In this document: positions 8,176-16,743 of the stretch, piece after piece
Layout of the letters: every line of letters begins with the position of its first letter
Numbering within the stretch: the stretch's first letter is position 1
From: an uncultured Clostridium sp.
Lineage (GTDB): Bacteria; Bacillota; Clostridia; TANB77; CAG-508
Assembly (NCBI GenBank): GCA_930990555.1
Contig: CAKNPW010000017.1
Span: forward strand, 1-41,477
Length of the DNA: 41,477 bases
Reading direction: 5' to 3'
The notes under the pieces: generated by a model
Database searches by the model: none
What the model was told of the DNA's origin: nothing
Seen by the model: only the letters and a program-made list of their open reading frames with translations
Made by a program: the position numbers and the translations under genes

Positions 8176-9318
8176 TTAATCGCAAGCATTTACAATATTA
8201 TTCATAATTTGCCAATAAACGCTAGTGCTTCCTTCATAATGACTAGTAATCGCTACAACTAAATTTAAATCTGGGACTACAAAAATATATTGTCCATAAT
8301 GACCTTGGGCAAAATATGCTGGATAAGCATTTTCACCAAACGTTCTAACCTACCATTGATATCCATAATCTGCTGAACCTGATGATCTATCAAATTGAAG
8401 TGTTGTAGAATCATTTATCCATTGTTCAGAAATTATCTGTTCTCCATTCCAGTTACCATTGTTTAAATATAATTCTCCTAATTTTGCCATATCATATACA
8501 TTCATTGCAAAACCATTTCCACCATCAGAAATTCCTTGAGGATCTGTACTACACTGTACACTATCCATATTAAGTGGATCAAATAAATATTCCTTTCCGA
8601 ATTCATAAGCTGTTTTTCCTGTTGCTTGCTGTAAAATTGCAGATAACAAATGAGTATTTCCCGTAAAATAACTAAATACTGTACCTGGTCTTGATGTTGC
8701 TGGCCTTTCTAGTACATAATCTACCCAATTATCAGAAGCTAGCCATTCACTCCAGTTTGCTGTATCACTAGCATTTAATCCTGTTGTATGTGTAAGTAAA
8801 TTCCATATTGTAATTTGACTTTTATATTCACTACCAGAATCTAGTATTTGTGGGAAATAAGTTGATATTGGCTCGTTTACACTTGGTATATATCCTTTGT
8901 CTATAGCAATTCCTATTAACGCTGATGTAACACTTTTGGAAGTTGATTGTAATGAAAACACACTATTTTGGTTATATCCGTCTTTGTAATATTCATCTAC
9001 AATAACTCCATCTTTTACAATTACTTCTGCATTAATTGGATATGAATCTATAGTATCATGTACAGAATTAATTGCTGAGGCATTTATATTATGGTTATCT
9101 AATGTATCATGTTGCCATTCCCATGCTTGCTCTACTTAATCTGCTGACACATTTACTACTAATGTATTTGATTCATTAACTATGTTATTTATAACTGTAT
9201 TTGTAATTTCATTTGTAGTACTAACTTCTGTATTATTTCTAAAAGCAAAGAAAAGTATTACAATTAAAATAATGATTATTAGTACTACGATTATAACTTT
9301 CTTTAAATTTAATTTCAT
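8176..9318 (-). pseudogene. Membrane-anchored class C beta-lactamase-like serine hydrolase with two in-frame stop codons
   Basis: One reading frame of 381 codons starts at an ATG behind GAGGTGAG and is interrupted twice: TAA at 9136-9138 (after NVSAD, before VEQAWEW) and TAG at 8350-8352 (YGYQW-stop-VRTF, probably a lost Trp codon). Reading through both gives an anchored protein: hydrophobic segment at 8-26, Asn/Thr-rich linker, then the SxxK nucleophile motif STSK, a YxN-like YFTGN, and, after the second stop, a GHYGQYIFVV box equivalent to the KTG/HxG strand. Family members are penicillin-binding-protein-related esterases or carboxypeptidases. No single fragment retains all catalytic parts, so the gene is dead unless stops are suppressed. 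No frameshift is present. Confidence 0.88.
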
Positions 9319-9470
9319 ATCTCACCTCGTCTATTCATTTTAGAAATAGGAATTATTCTATAACCTAAATTATAAAATAATTCCTATAAACAATTTTATT
9401 TGGCAAGCTGATTACAACTGTGTAGTAAATTGAAGGTTTAGATTACAGTTTAAGTGTACGCTTGCCTATA

Positions 9471-9595
9471 ATAAAAGGGGATGTATATATGTGCTAATCA
9501 CTGCTATTGTACTCACTGCAAATTCTTTAAAGTATTTAAGTAAGGCTTATTTAGCCAGCAATTAGCACATATGAACTTTAAGCCCCGTCCCTAAA
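9471..9595. repeat. REP-like inverted-repeat element overlapping the end of the flavodoxin gene
   Basis: A perfect 12-bp inverted repeat, ATATGTGCTAAT (9487-9498) and ATTAGCACATAT (9561-9572), encloses about 60 bp with a small inner hairpin (GGCT-TATTT-AGCC at 9544-9556). The outer edges carry GGGG and CCCC blocks. The minus-strand end GGGACGGGGCTTAAAG supplies the last codons and stop of the flavodoxin (FRDGA). GC-rich ends around a palindrome resemble REP elements mobilised by Y1 transposases, but no transposase is present. Confidence 0.5.
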
Positions 9596-10285
9596 GTTCA
9601 AACTGTATTGTAAACTATCTGTCCAATTTTTAATATCTGAGTCTGATGGATTAGATCTAAAACGTTGTCCATCTAACCAGTTACCAGAATTTGCTTCTTC
9701 TGCAAGTAAATCTCCACTATTTCCTAGTCCTGATGATGATGATGTGCAGAATGGAATAACTGTTTTTCCTGTAAAGTCATTTGATTTAACAAATGTATCT
9801 ACTGGCCAAGCAGCTATACCCCACCATATTGGATATCCAATTAATACTGTATCATAGCTATCACAATTTTCTACACTAGTAGAAACAAGTTCGATATTTC
9901 TTAATGATTCATCTTCATGTTCCTGTGATACTCTTGAATTACTATCTGTCCAATCTAAATCATCAGAAGAATATTCATCTACTGGTTCAAGCTCAAAAAT
10001 ATCAGCTCCTAAATTATTTGCAATTTTTTGTGCAACTTCTTCTGTATGTCCTTGTGCAGAGAAGTATACAACTAATGTTTTTGCTGTTCCTGTTGTATCA
10101 TCTTCATTTTCTGTTCCTACACTATTACTTGTTTGATTTTCTTCTTCTGTTTGCTCAGCTAAATTTTCTTGGTTATTGTTAGCATTTTCACTTTCGTTTG
10201 AATTTTGGCTTGTAAAATATATTACTCCACTAATTATTACTAATAAAATAATAACAACAATTAAAACTATAATTTTTTTACTCAT
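9578..10285 (-). CDS. Membrane-anchored flavodoxin
   Basis: 235 residues: an N-terminal membrane anchor (about 4-25), an acidic Asn/Glu linker (about 28-66), then a flavodoxin fold. FMN-binding features are TLVVYFSAQGHTEEVAQKIA (phosphate loop S-A-Q-G-H-T, about 71-90) and LIGYPIWWGIAAWPV (aromatic loop, about 147-161). Flavodoxins carry one or two electrons; the anchor places this one on the outer face or tethers it to the membrane. The promoter at 10315-10345 has a MerR-type operator shared with two other units. The last residues (FRDGA) come from a REP-like repeat, so the native C-terminus has probably been replaced. A cytosolic relative lies at 17934. Confidence 0.88.
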   Translation of the reverse strand: MSKKIIVLIVVIILLVIISGVIYFTSQNSNESENANNNQENLAEQTEEENQTSNSVGTENEDDTTGTAKTLVVYFSAQGHTEEVAQKIANNLGADIFELEPVDEYSSDDLDWTDSNSRVSQEHEDESLRNIELVSTSVENCDSYDTVLIGYPIWWGIAAWPVDTFVKSNDFTGKTVIPFCTSSSSGLGNSGDLLAEEANSGNWLDGQRFRSNPSDSDIKNWTDSLQYSLNFRDGA

Positions 10286-10314
10286 TTTTTTCCTCCCATA
10301 ATTTAATTTTCTTA

Positions 10315-10345
10315 ATTTTATTTTCTAGAGTTTACTCCAAGTCAA
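10315..10345 (-). promoter_or_regulatory. MerR-type promoter for the anchored flavodoxin
   Basis: On the minus strand TTGACT (10340-10345) and TAAAAT (10315-10320) are exactly 19 bp apart. The spacer TGGAGTAAACTCTAGAAAA together with the -35 forms the dyad CTTGGAG-TAAA-CTCTAGA. Overlong 19-bp spacers filled by a dyad are the signature of promoters activated by MerR-family proteins. The gene starts 30 bp downstream of the -10. Confidence 0.8.
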
Positions 10346-10436
10346 TAGCTTTTTTATTTTTTCACATAATGTTCACAATCTCATAATATAAAATTTAATC
10401 TTTAAATCTGATACAAATAAATTCAAAGCCAAAATA

Positions 10437-10462
10437 AAAAAACGTTCTTATGAACGTTTTTT
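10437..10462. terminator. Bidirectional terminator after the Fic gene
   Basis: AAAAAACGTTC-TTAT-GAACGTTTTTT forms a perfect 11-bp stem with T runs on either strand, 15 bp beyond the Fic stop codon. Confidence 0.9.
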
Positions 10463-10477
10463 ATACTGCTTATCATT

Positions 10478-11944
10478 TTATCTATATTCTCCTGTAGGTT
10501 GTTTTTTTGACAAATCTGTAGTTAAAGCACTTCCTTCTTGTTCTATATCTTTCTCATCTAGCTGACATTTTTTTGTTATGTACTCTGCTAAATTCTGTAT
10601 ATTCTCATCCTCCATTTTGCTACAAATTGATTGGTCTGTATATAATCCTTTATTATATGTATCATAATCTGTAACCACCGAATCCATATATTTAATATAT
10701 TCTGACTTTGTATATTTTTCAAATGTAGCACATAAATCCCTATTACTTAATAATGAATTCGTTATTGCTCTTGCAGTTCTACCATTTCCATCTATAAATG
10801 GATGTATTCTAACGAACCTAAAATGAAATTTTGCTACTTGTTTAATATATTCTTCATCAGACATTTGGCTTGAATTTTCTAGGAAATCTGCCATGTCTTT
10901 TGCATATAACTTCATTGCTTGTGGTACAAATTCATTTTCTAAAAGACCTACACTTTTTGTATTATTTCTTCCAAAAGTAACATTCGCACTTCTATATCCA
11001 TCATCTTTTGTAAGTTCTTTATCTTTGTTATTTACAGTTCTATTTAAGTTTACAATTGTTTCTTCTATCTGTTTTGGATCTGGAACTAGCTCCGTGCTTA
11101 AAGCTTCTAATTGTTCGTCTATGTTTGAATAAATATTTTCAATTTCTGTTAATCTATCATTTGGATTTGGTATTCCAGCCATTATATCAATTACATTAAC
11201 AGCCATGTTTTGTAACATTCCTGTATAGCTATTATGTATTTTTTCCCCTTTTTTTGTTATACCTGTTCCATTTATTTCATCAGTTATAATATCACTTTTA
11301 ATTCTATCACTACCTAAAATATTCACTACAAAATATCTAGACATATTTTCTCTTTTTTCCTCATCCAAATCAGTGTATTTTTCTAAATATTTTGAATATC
11401 TTTTTTGTAATTCAGCAGTAGATAATTTTCTTGGCCTAAATGGGTTTAATCTTCTACTCCAAGCATGTCTTTTTGATAATTCTTCGTTTTCTTCGCAAAG
11501 ACCTGCAACGTATGGCTTTATTATTTTTTCTTTTAATTCCTTTTCATTATATGTGCCAGTTAGTATATCTTTAAAATTATCTGGAAAAGGCTTTTCTATA
11601 TCTAACTTTAACTTGCCTTGTTCATTAACTGCTTTAGTTACTTTAAGTTCTTTTGCTAGACCTAAAATTCCATTATCTCTCATTACTACTCCAGCTTGTA
11701 CGGAACCTATTGTATTTCTATCACTCATCAATTGATTAACAATTTCTCTTATATGTCCTATAAATAGTTCGCTTTCGTATTTTTGTAGTTTTCCTTCTGA
11801 ATTTCTGATAAGTGATTTACATTCATTTACGATAACATCTATTATTTTTCCTGTTTCTTTGTCATAGTAATTAGAAAATTTTCCACCAATCCCTTTTCCT
11901 GCTCGTAATAATTCTAATAAATTCTTTGCTTTTGCTTTTATCAT
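10478..11944 (-). CDS. Fic-domain protein (probable AMPylase/NMP transferase)
   Basis: A 488-residue protein with a canonical Fic active-site motif, HPFIDGNGRTAR, at about residue 378-389; the catalytic His, the anion-binding GNGR and the Mg2+-binding Asp are all present. Fic enzymes transfer AMP (sometimes UMP or phosphate) from a nucleotide to hydroxyls on target proteins. The first 300 residues are mostly helical and unrecognised, beginning MIKAKAKNLLELLRAGKGIG. I see no clear S/TxxxEG inhibitory helix near either end and no adjacent small antitoxin gene, so how it is kept in check is open. It ends with a low-complexity polar tail (EQEGSALTTDLSKKQ). It is monocistronic with an AGGAGAAAATT ribosome binding site and its own terminator. 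Confidence 0.9.
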   Translation of the reverse strand: MIKAKAKNLLELLRAGKGIGGKFSNYYDKETGKIIDVIVNECKSLIRNSEGKLQKYESELFIGHIREIVNQLMSDRNTIGSVQAGVVMRDNGILGLAKELKVTKAVNEQGKLKLDIEKPFPDNFKDILTGTYNEKELKEKIIKPYVAGLCEENEELSKRHAWSRRLNPFRPRKLSTAELQKRYSKYLEKYTDLDEEKRENMSRYFVVNILGSDRIKSDIITDEINGTGITKKGEKIHNSYTGMLQNMAVNVIDIMAGIPNPNDRLTEIENIYSNIDEQLEALSTELVPDPKQIEETIVNLNRTVNNKDKELTKDDGYRSANVTFGRNNTKSVGLLENEFVPQAMKLYAKDMADFLENSSQMSDEEYIKQVAKFHFRFVRIHPFIDGNGRTARAITNSLLSNRDLCATFEKYTKSEYIKYMDSVVTDYDTYNKGLYTDQSICSKMEDENIQNLAEYITKKCQLDEKDIEQEGSALTTDLSKKQPTGEYR

Positions 11945-12007
11945 AATTTTCTCCTATGTATATTTTGATATAATTTTATCATTTAACTAATTTTTATTCA
12001 ATTTAAA

Positions 12008-12041
12008 AAGCTTATTTTATATAAATATATAAAATAAGCTT
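12008..12041 (-). terminator. Terminator after larC
   Basis: AAGCTTATTTTATAT and ATATAAAATAAGCTT form a perfect 15-bp stem with an AAAT loop. On the minus strand it is followed by TTTTAAAT, and it lies about 30 bp past the larC stop. Confidence 0.8.
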
Positions 12042-12072
12042 CTACTTCTTCATATTAGTATTTATAATTAAA

Positions 12073-13284
12073 TTATTTTAGCTCCTCTAATTTATATAAT
12101 TCCTTTAAAGGAATATTATTCTCTTCTGCTATTTTTTTCATGCTTTCATATTCAGGATATACATATGTTTCACTATTATTAGTTACTTTTTTTGCTCTTA
12201 TTTTTCCATATTTTGTATCTATTTCTACAAATTCTCTACCTAATTCTGTTCTACTTTCAAAACGATATCTAATTCCTATTGTTGTTGTTTCCTTGAAAAT
12301 AATATTTTGAAGTTTAAACATATCTTCTTTTCTACAAGCAACTGATAATCTATATGCTGGTCTATTTTTCTTCATAAATATTGGTGTATAAAATACATCT
12401 AAAGCTCCATTGGCAAATAATTTTTCTGATGTATATCCTAATATTTCTCCTGAACAATCATCTACATTTGTTTCCATTACCACAAAATTTTGATTTTCTT
12501 CTTGTATTTCACCATAGTATACTTTTAAAACATTTGGTATTTTTAAATCTTTTGATCCAGTTCCCCAACCAATTTTTTCTGTTACCATTGCAGGCAATGT
12601 TGTAAAATCTTCTGCAAGCTCTGCTATAATTGCAGCTCCTGTCGGAGTTACAAGTTCTGTATCTATATCTATTTGTCTAAACTTCACATTAGATGCTGCA
12701 AATATTTCACTTGTAGCTGGAACTGGTACAGCCATAGTTCCATGTGCACATTCTATAAAACCGTATCCATCATTAACAACGCTTGCAATTACTTTATCTG
12801 GATTAATTTTATTTATTAAAATTGCTGTTCCAACAATATCTACAATTGAATCAATTGCTCCAACTTCATGAAAATGTACTTCATCTAGTGGTTTATTATG
12901 AACTTTTGATTCTGCCTTTGCCACTTTTAAAAATATTCTTTTTGCCAAAGCCTTAGTATTTTCATCTAATGAACTATTATCTATAATATTGTTAACATCA
13001 TATAAATTTCTATGTTCATGATGGTGATGATGTTCATGCTCATGTTCGTGAACATGAGTGTGTTCGTGATCATGATGATGTTGCTCATGTTCTAATATAA
13101 CATCAACATATGTTCCTGTAATACCGTTTTTCACTTGTTTAGAAATTTCTATTTTATACCCATCAACATTCAATCTCTTTAATTCTTCTAATAAATATCT
13201 TTCATCTCCTACAATTTCTAATAATGCTCCAAGTGTCATATTCCCACTAATTCCACTTGAACAATCAAAATATAGTGTTTTCAT
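12073..13284 (-). CDS. larC: LarC, nickel insertion protein for the nickel-pincer nucleotide cofactor
   Basis: 403 residues in one continuous frame, starting MKTLYFDCSSGISGNM. LarC is a CTP-dependent nickel cyclometallase that inserts Ni into the pincer cofactor of lactate racemase LarA and related enzymes. Family landmarks are the DCSSGISGNM opening, DEVHFHEVGAIDSIVDIVG (about 135-153), HGTMAVPVPAT and TPTGAAI. A His/Glu-rich stretch at about residues 66-92 is a probable metal store. In Lactobacillus plantarum LarC needs a programmed frameshift; here LarC1 and LarC2 parts are fused without one. No larA, larB or larE lies nearby. Its promoter (13333-13363) carries the same MerR-type operator as the flavodoxin at 9578. 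Confidence 0.93.
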   Translation of the reverse strand: MKTLYFDCSSGISGNMTLGALLEIVGDERYLLEELKRLNVDGYKIEISKQVKNGITGTYVDVILEHEQHHHDHEHTHVHEHEHEHHHHHEHRNLYDVNNIIDNSSLDENTKALAKRIFLKVAKAESKVHNKPLDEVHFHEVGAIDSIVDIVGTAILINKINPDKVIASVVNDGYGFIECAHGTMAVPVPATSEIFAASNVKFRQIDIDTELVTPTGAAIIAELAEDFTTLPAMVTEKIGWGTGSKDLKIPNVLKVYYGEIQEENQNFVVMETNVDDCSGEILGYTSEKLFANGALDVFYTPIFMKKNRPAYRLSVACRKEDMFKLQNIIFKETTTIGIRYRFESRTELGREFVEIDTKYGKIRAKKVTNNSETYVYPEYESMKKIAEENNIPLKELYKLEELK

Positions 13285-13332
13285 AAATTTATCTTCCCTT
13301 CTACATAATTTTACCTATTATAACATAAATAT

Positions 13333-13363
13333 GATATATCATTTAGAGTTTACTCCAAGTCAA
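13333..13363 (-). promoter_or_regulatory. MerR-type promoter for larC
   Basis: TTGACT (13358-13363) and TATATC (13333-13338) are 19 bp apart on the minus strand. The spacer begins TGGAGTAAACTCTA, identical for 14 bases (20 counting the -35) to the site at 10315-10345. The -10 is weak, as expected for an activator-dependent promoter. Confidence 0.72.
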
Positions 13364-13398
13364 TACTTTAACATATATTTTTACATTTATTCAAAAAA

Positions 13399-13424
13399 AT
13401 ACCCAGCCTTTCTAAGCTAGGTAT
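13399..13424 (-). terminator. Terminator after the yxeA-like gene
   Basis: On the minus strand ATACCTAGCT pairs with GGCTGGGTAT (10 bp including two G-U pairs), followed by TTTTTTTG. It closes the 16533-13430 operon and separates it from larC. Confidence 0.85.
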
Positions 13425-13429
13425 CTATA

Positions 13430-13777
13430 TTACTTATATTTCTCTTGAACTTCTTTTGGCATTTCATCAAACTGAACTTCTTCCCAATTTATGACTCCTC
13501 TAGTTAACATTACTTCTAATTTTATATATGCATCTTCTCTTAATTCTCTATTTGTTTTAAACTTTACTTCTTTTTCTTTGCCTTTCTCATTATATGCAGT
13601 TAGGGTATACTGATATTTCATATTATCTGTCGTGGAAAGACCCTCTATTTTGCTATTATCTATTTGTGTATAATATTCACTATTTTGAATAACCAATAAA
13701 TAATATATTCCATATAAAAATAAAAAGAAAACTATTATTCCTATTACTACTGCAATCTTACCTTTTATACCATCCAT
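13430..13777 (-). CDS. YxeA-family (DUF1093) small exported/anchored protein
   Basis: 115 residues from the ATG at 13775-13777 (MDGIKGKIAVVI), eight bases behind GGAGG; an ATG nine bases earlier touches that site and is rejected. One hydrophobic segment (about 7-28) is followed by an OB-like beta domain: YYTQIDNSKIEGL, KYQYTLTAYNEKGKEKEV, AYIKLEVMLTRGVINWEEV and a closing MPKEVQEKY. That order matches the DUF1093/YxeA family, whose role is unknown. It is last in the operon after the HTH/Asp-box membrane protein and the 13864 gene, with an 86-bp gap. Confidence 0.75.
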   Translation of the reverse strand: MDGIKGKIAVVIGIIVFFLFLYGIYYLLVIQNSEYYTQIDNSKIEGLSTTDNMKYQYTLTAYNEKGKEKEVKFKTNRELREDAYIKLEVMLTRGVINWEEVQFDEMPKEVQEKYK

Positions 13778-13863
13778 TAGAATCATCCTCCTCTATGATA
13801 ATTATAATGTTTGTTAAAATAATTACCATTTATTTACCTTACATTAACCTTACAGTTTTGTCA

Positions 13864-14631
13864 TTAAGTATCTGTTGAGCCAAAATAGCTAACAATAGGT
13901 TCTTCATTACTTATAGTAGATCTATCTAATACAATACTTACAAAATCATGAGTTGCATTATTTAATGTTTCTACATTATATGCTAATCCACTTTTGCTAT
14001 GAATTTCTGTAGTTTGATTTACAATAACGTTTTTAGTAAATATTTCATGATTATTAAAATATTCTGCATAAGGATCTTCAAAATTTATAGTTAATATTGC
14101 TTTTTCCTTACTAACTATATTTACCTTCTCTAGACCTACTCCCAATTCTGTTTCTTTAAAAGTTAATCCCATTAATAAGTCTCTTTCTAGTGTTTTGCCA
14201 GAAATATTTTTTGCAATGCCCATAATAAATTTATCTGTAGATTTGTCTATATCAATAACATCTCCTACTTCTATAATTGAAGTATCATTAATTCTTTCCT
14301 TTGTTCTAGCATTAACTAATTCAATATTATTCGTTATGGTAATTTCATATTTTTTGTTTTCATTTTCTATAAAACTAACAGTATTTCCATTAATATTAGT
14401 AATTTTTCCTATACCTAAAAAATACTTATCTTGTATATTGTTTACATCAATAATCTCATTAGTTGTTGTCATATTTTGTGTACTATTACCAATTTCTATA
14501 TCATTTATATTTCCTACTGTATTAATCTTATTTATTTCATTAGTATCACTATTAGCATCTTTAACAGCTATAAGCACAAAAATTAATATACCAACTATTA
14601 CTGTTATTCCTAATATCTTTAATATTTTCAT
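13864..14631 (-). CDS. Membrane-anchored extracytoplasmic protein, unknown function
   Basis: 255 residues. An N-terminal hydrophobic anchor (about 5-23, ILGITVIVGILIFVLIAV) is followed by an Asn/Thr-rich linker and two beta-rich segments. The first (about 72-130: GIGKITNINGNTVSFIEN to EVGDVIDID) looks like a small barrel; the second carries INFEDPYAEYF. No known domain is recognised. It starts 15 bp after the stop of the membrane HTH protein, so the two are co-transcribed, and it may be a surface partner or target of that sensor, which is inference. The linker resembles those of the 7199 and 9578 products. Confidence 0.65.
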   Translation of the reverse strand: MKILKILGITVIVGILIFVLIAVKDANSDTNEINKINTVGNINDIEIGNSTQNMTTTNEIIDVNNIQDKYFLGIGKITNINGNTVSFIENENKKYEITITNNIELVNARTKERINDTSIIEVGDVIDIDKSTDKFIMGIAKNISGKTLERDLLMGLTFKETELGVGLEKVNIVSKEKAILTINFEDPYAEYFNNHEIFTKNVIVNQTTEIHSKSGLAYNVETLNNATHDFVSIVLDRSTISNEEPIVSYFGSTDT

Positions 14632-14646
14632 AACTTCCCCCCATTA

Positions 14647-16533
14647 TTAAATTTCATTCCAAGTTTTTCCATTATCTTCTGAACAATACTTTTTAGAATC
14701 TCCTCCATTATAATCCCCATCATTTCCTTGACCAACCTCTAAATAAAGTTTTCCATCTTCTATAGTTGGCAAGTGATAATAATCGTAAATCTGCTCATCA
14801 CTTAAAGTAACTTTTGTAAAGCTTATACCTCCATCTTCAGAATAATATAGGTCAGAGTCATCCCCACTGGCATATGGCATTGTAACAAAAGCAATATTTT
14901 CATTTACAAACAATAGCTGGCTTCCACTTCTAAATGTACCTTCAGTCGGACTTCCAATTCCATTATTTATAGTCATCCATGTTTTTCCTCCATCTGTAGT
15001 TTTATCAATATGCCCAAAAGTAACTCCTCCTAAAGCATAATCTTCAAATTGTAATATAAAGCCTACATCTTTATTTAAAAATTGGATAGATTGGATATCT
15101 CCGTTATTAGCTAAATTAACTGTATTCCATGTATTGCCCTTATCATCTGAATATACTAAATATTTTCTCCCATTTCCAGTATAGAAAAATACTGTTTTTT
15201 CTTCAGAAATTATATAATTATGATCATTATAAGCTGATTTATCATTTGAAAAATCTCCTGGAGCCTCTATTATGTTTTCGCCATCATAACTAAAATATAA
15301 AATTCCATTATCTATTTTAAAATTATTAGCTTCTACTGTTATACCACTATAATTGTTTAAATTTTCATCCTTATATACTGTACAATATAATGTTTCTTTT
15401 ATTGTCTTTTTCATCGAAATATCGCAAAATGTAATCGTTCCACCATTCTTTATATATGTAGTATCATCATCAATTTCGCAATCATCGTTTAATGCAATTA
15501 CATATTTAGGAATATTCTCTTTGTAAAGAACTAATGCTGTAACACCATATTGTTTGCAATCACTAAATTCAAATTGTTCAGCTGTATCAGATCGTGTTAC
15601 TTTTATTCCTTTTGAATCTACAGTTAAATTTGTATTACCTACGGAATCTGCCTGTGTTTGCCATCTTCCTAATAATGCATTAAATACATAATAATATGAG
15701 TCTGTTCCTTTTCTACTTCCATATGTTGCTACATAATTTCTTAAATTATCATCTCTATCTGTATAAGTTATATTGCAAATATCGTTTGTAAGCCACTGAT
15801 GTTTTATATCTTCACTTACTGAATATTCAAATCGTTCGTCTGGTTTTGCAAATAAAATTAATTTGGCATATTTATATAGCCTAGTTTCACCATTTTCCTT
15901 ATTCTGTTTTAGTACTAATTCATTTGAAAAATCGTTAGAAAAACTTAATATAGTTCTTATATTCATACCATTATTAATCATAAATGCTAAATTAATAATA
16001 CTCAAAATAACTGCAATAATTACAGCAACAATCTTTATGGTCTTTAACTTTTTTAGTTGTAAAATAAGAAATGCAACTCCAGTTATCATTATCAATTCAT
16101 TTACAATATAAAAAATTAAATCATTTATATATTCATATCCATTTGGCTTCATTATGCATAAATATCCTAATTGTAATAAAAGCATTAATACAAATATTAT
16201 AATAGATAATATTTTTACAATTTTAATTAATTTTCTTTTTCTGTTTTCTTTCTTTTCTTTTTCATTAGTCACTTTCTCTACAGCTTCTTGTACTGCTTTT
16301 TCTACATCAATAGTATCCTTTTTTCCGATCTCTGCATTTAACACTTCTGATGCTGTAATACCAAAAGTTTCTGCTAATAAATTAATAATTGTAATATCAG
16401 GAAAACCTAAACCTCTTTCCCATTTTGAAACAGCTTTATCTGTTACATTTAATTTTTCTCCTAATTCCTTTTGTGTCATGTTTGCTTTTTTTCTTAAGTC
16501 TCTTATAAATCTTCCGAATTTTTGATTATCCAT
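14647..16533 (-). CDS. Membrane-bound XRE-type HTH regulator with extracellular Asp-box (BNR-like) sensor domain
   Basis: 628 residues from MDNQKFGRFI, whose ATG (16531-16533) has an AAGGAG site; the frame is open upstream without one. Residues 5-60 are a Cro/C1 HTH (MTQKELGEKLNVTDKAVSKW). A charged helix (about 80-105) leads into three membrane helices (about 107-130, 137-162, 165-188), placing the HTH inside and residues 190-628 outside. The outer part is beta-rich and holds four Asp-box motifs (S/TxDxGxTW): SDDKGNTW about 458, TTDGGKTW about 512, SEDGGISF about 570, SEDNGKTW near the end. Asp-boxes mark beta-propellers of sialidase or YCF48 type. It is first in a three-gene operon with two small membrane-anchored proteins. 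Direct sensing of an outside ligand by a one-component regulator is inferred. Confidence 0.85.
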   Translation of the reverse strand: MDNQKFGRFIRDLRKKANMTQKELGEKLNVTDKAVSKWERGLGFPDITIINLLAETFGITASEVLNAEIGKKDTIDVEKAVQEAVEKVTNEKEKKENRKRKLIKIVKILSIIIFVLMLLLQLGYLCIMKPNGYEYINDLIFYIVNELIMITGVAFLILQLKKLKTIKIVAVIIAVILSIINLAFMINNGMNIRTILSFSNDFSNELVLKQNKENGETRLYKYAKLILFAKPDERFEYSVSEDIKHQWLTNDICNITYTDRDDNLRNYVATYGSRKGTDSYYYVFNALLGRWQTQADSVGNTNLTVDSKGIKVTRSDTAEQFEFSDCKQYGVTALVLYKENIPKYVIALNDDCEIDDDTTYIKNGGTITFCDISMKKTIKETLYCTVYKDENLNNYSGITVEANNFKIDNGILYFSYDGENIIEAPGDFSNDKSAYNDHNYIISEEKTVFFYTGNGRKYLVYSDDKGNTWNTVNLANNGDIQSIQFLNKDVGFILQFEDYALGGVTFGHIDKTTDGGKTWMTINNGIGSPTEGTFRSGSQLLFVNENIAFVTMPYASGDDSDLYYSEDGGISFTKVTLSDEQIYDYYHLPTIEDGKLYLEVGQGNDGDYNGGDSKKYCSEDNGKTWNEI

Positions 16534-16686
16534 TTTTAGTCTCCTTAAAAGTTTTTTTGATATAAAAATGTTATCACTCTTAGCTATTTTTAGCAATCTA
16601 CTTTTAGTAGAATTGTTATTTTTGCTTGAAATTTCGGTAAATCTAGTTTTCCAGATTTTTATATACAATTTTATTAGAAAAAAAAT

Positions 16687-16709
16687 AAGCCACGATTAAA
16701 TCGCGACTT
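16687..16709 (-). terminator. Terminator of the CMD-cupin/MerR/flavodoxin/AKR operon
   Basis: On the minus strand AAGTCGCGATT pairs with AATCGTGGCTT (11 bp, two G-U pairs that exist only in this orientation), followed by a long T run. It lies about 90 bp beyond the aldo-keto reductase stop, after the tandem repeat at 16744-16800. Confidence 0.8.
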
Positions 16710-16743
16710 AAAATTATTCGTTGAAATAGCAAATAGGGATTTT

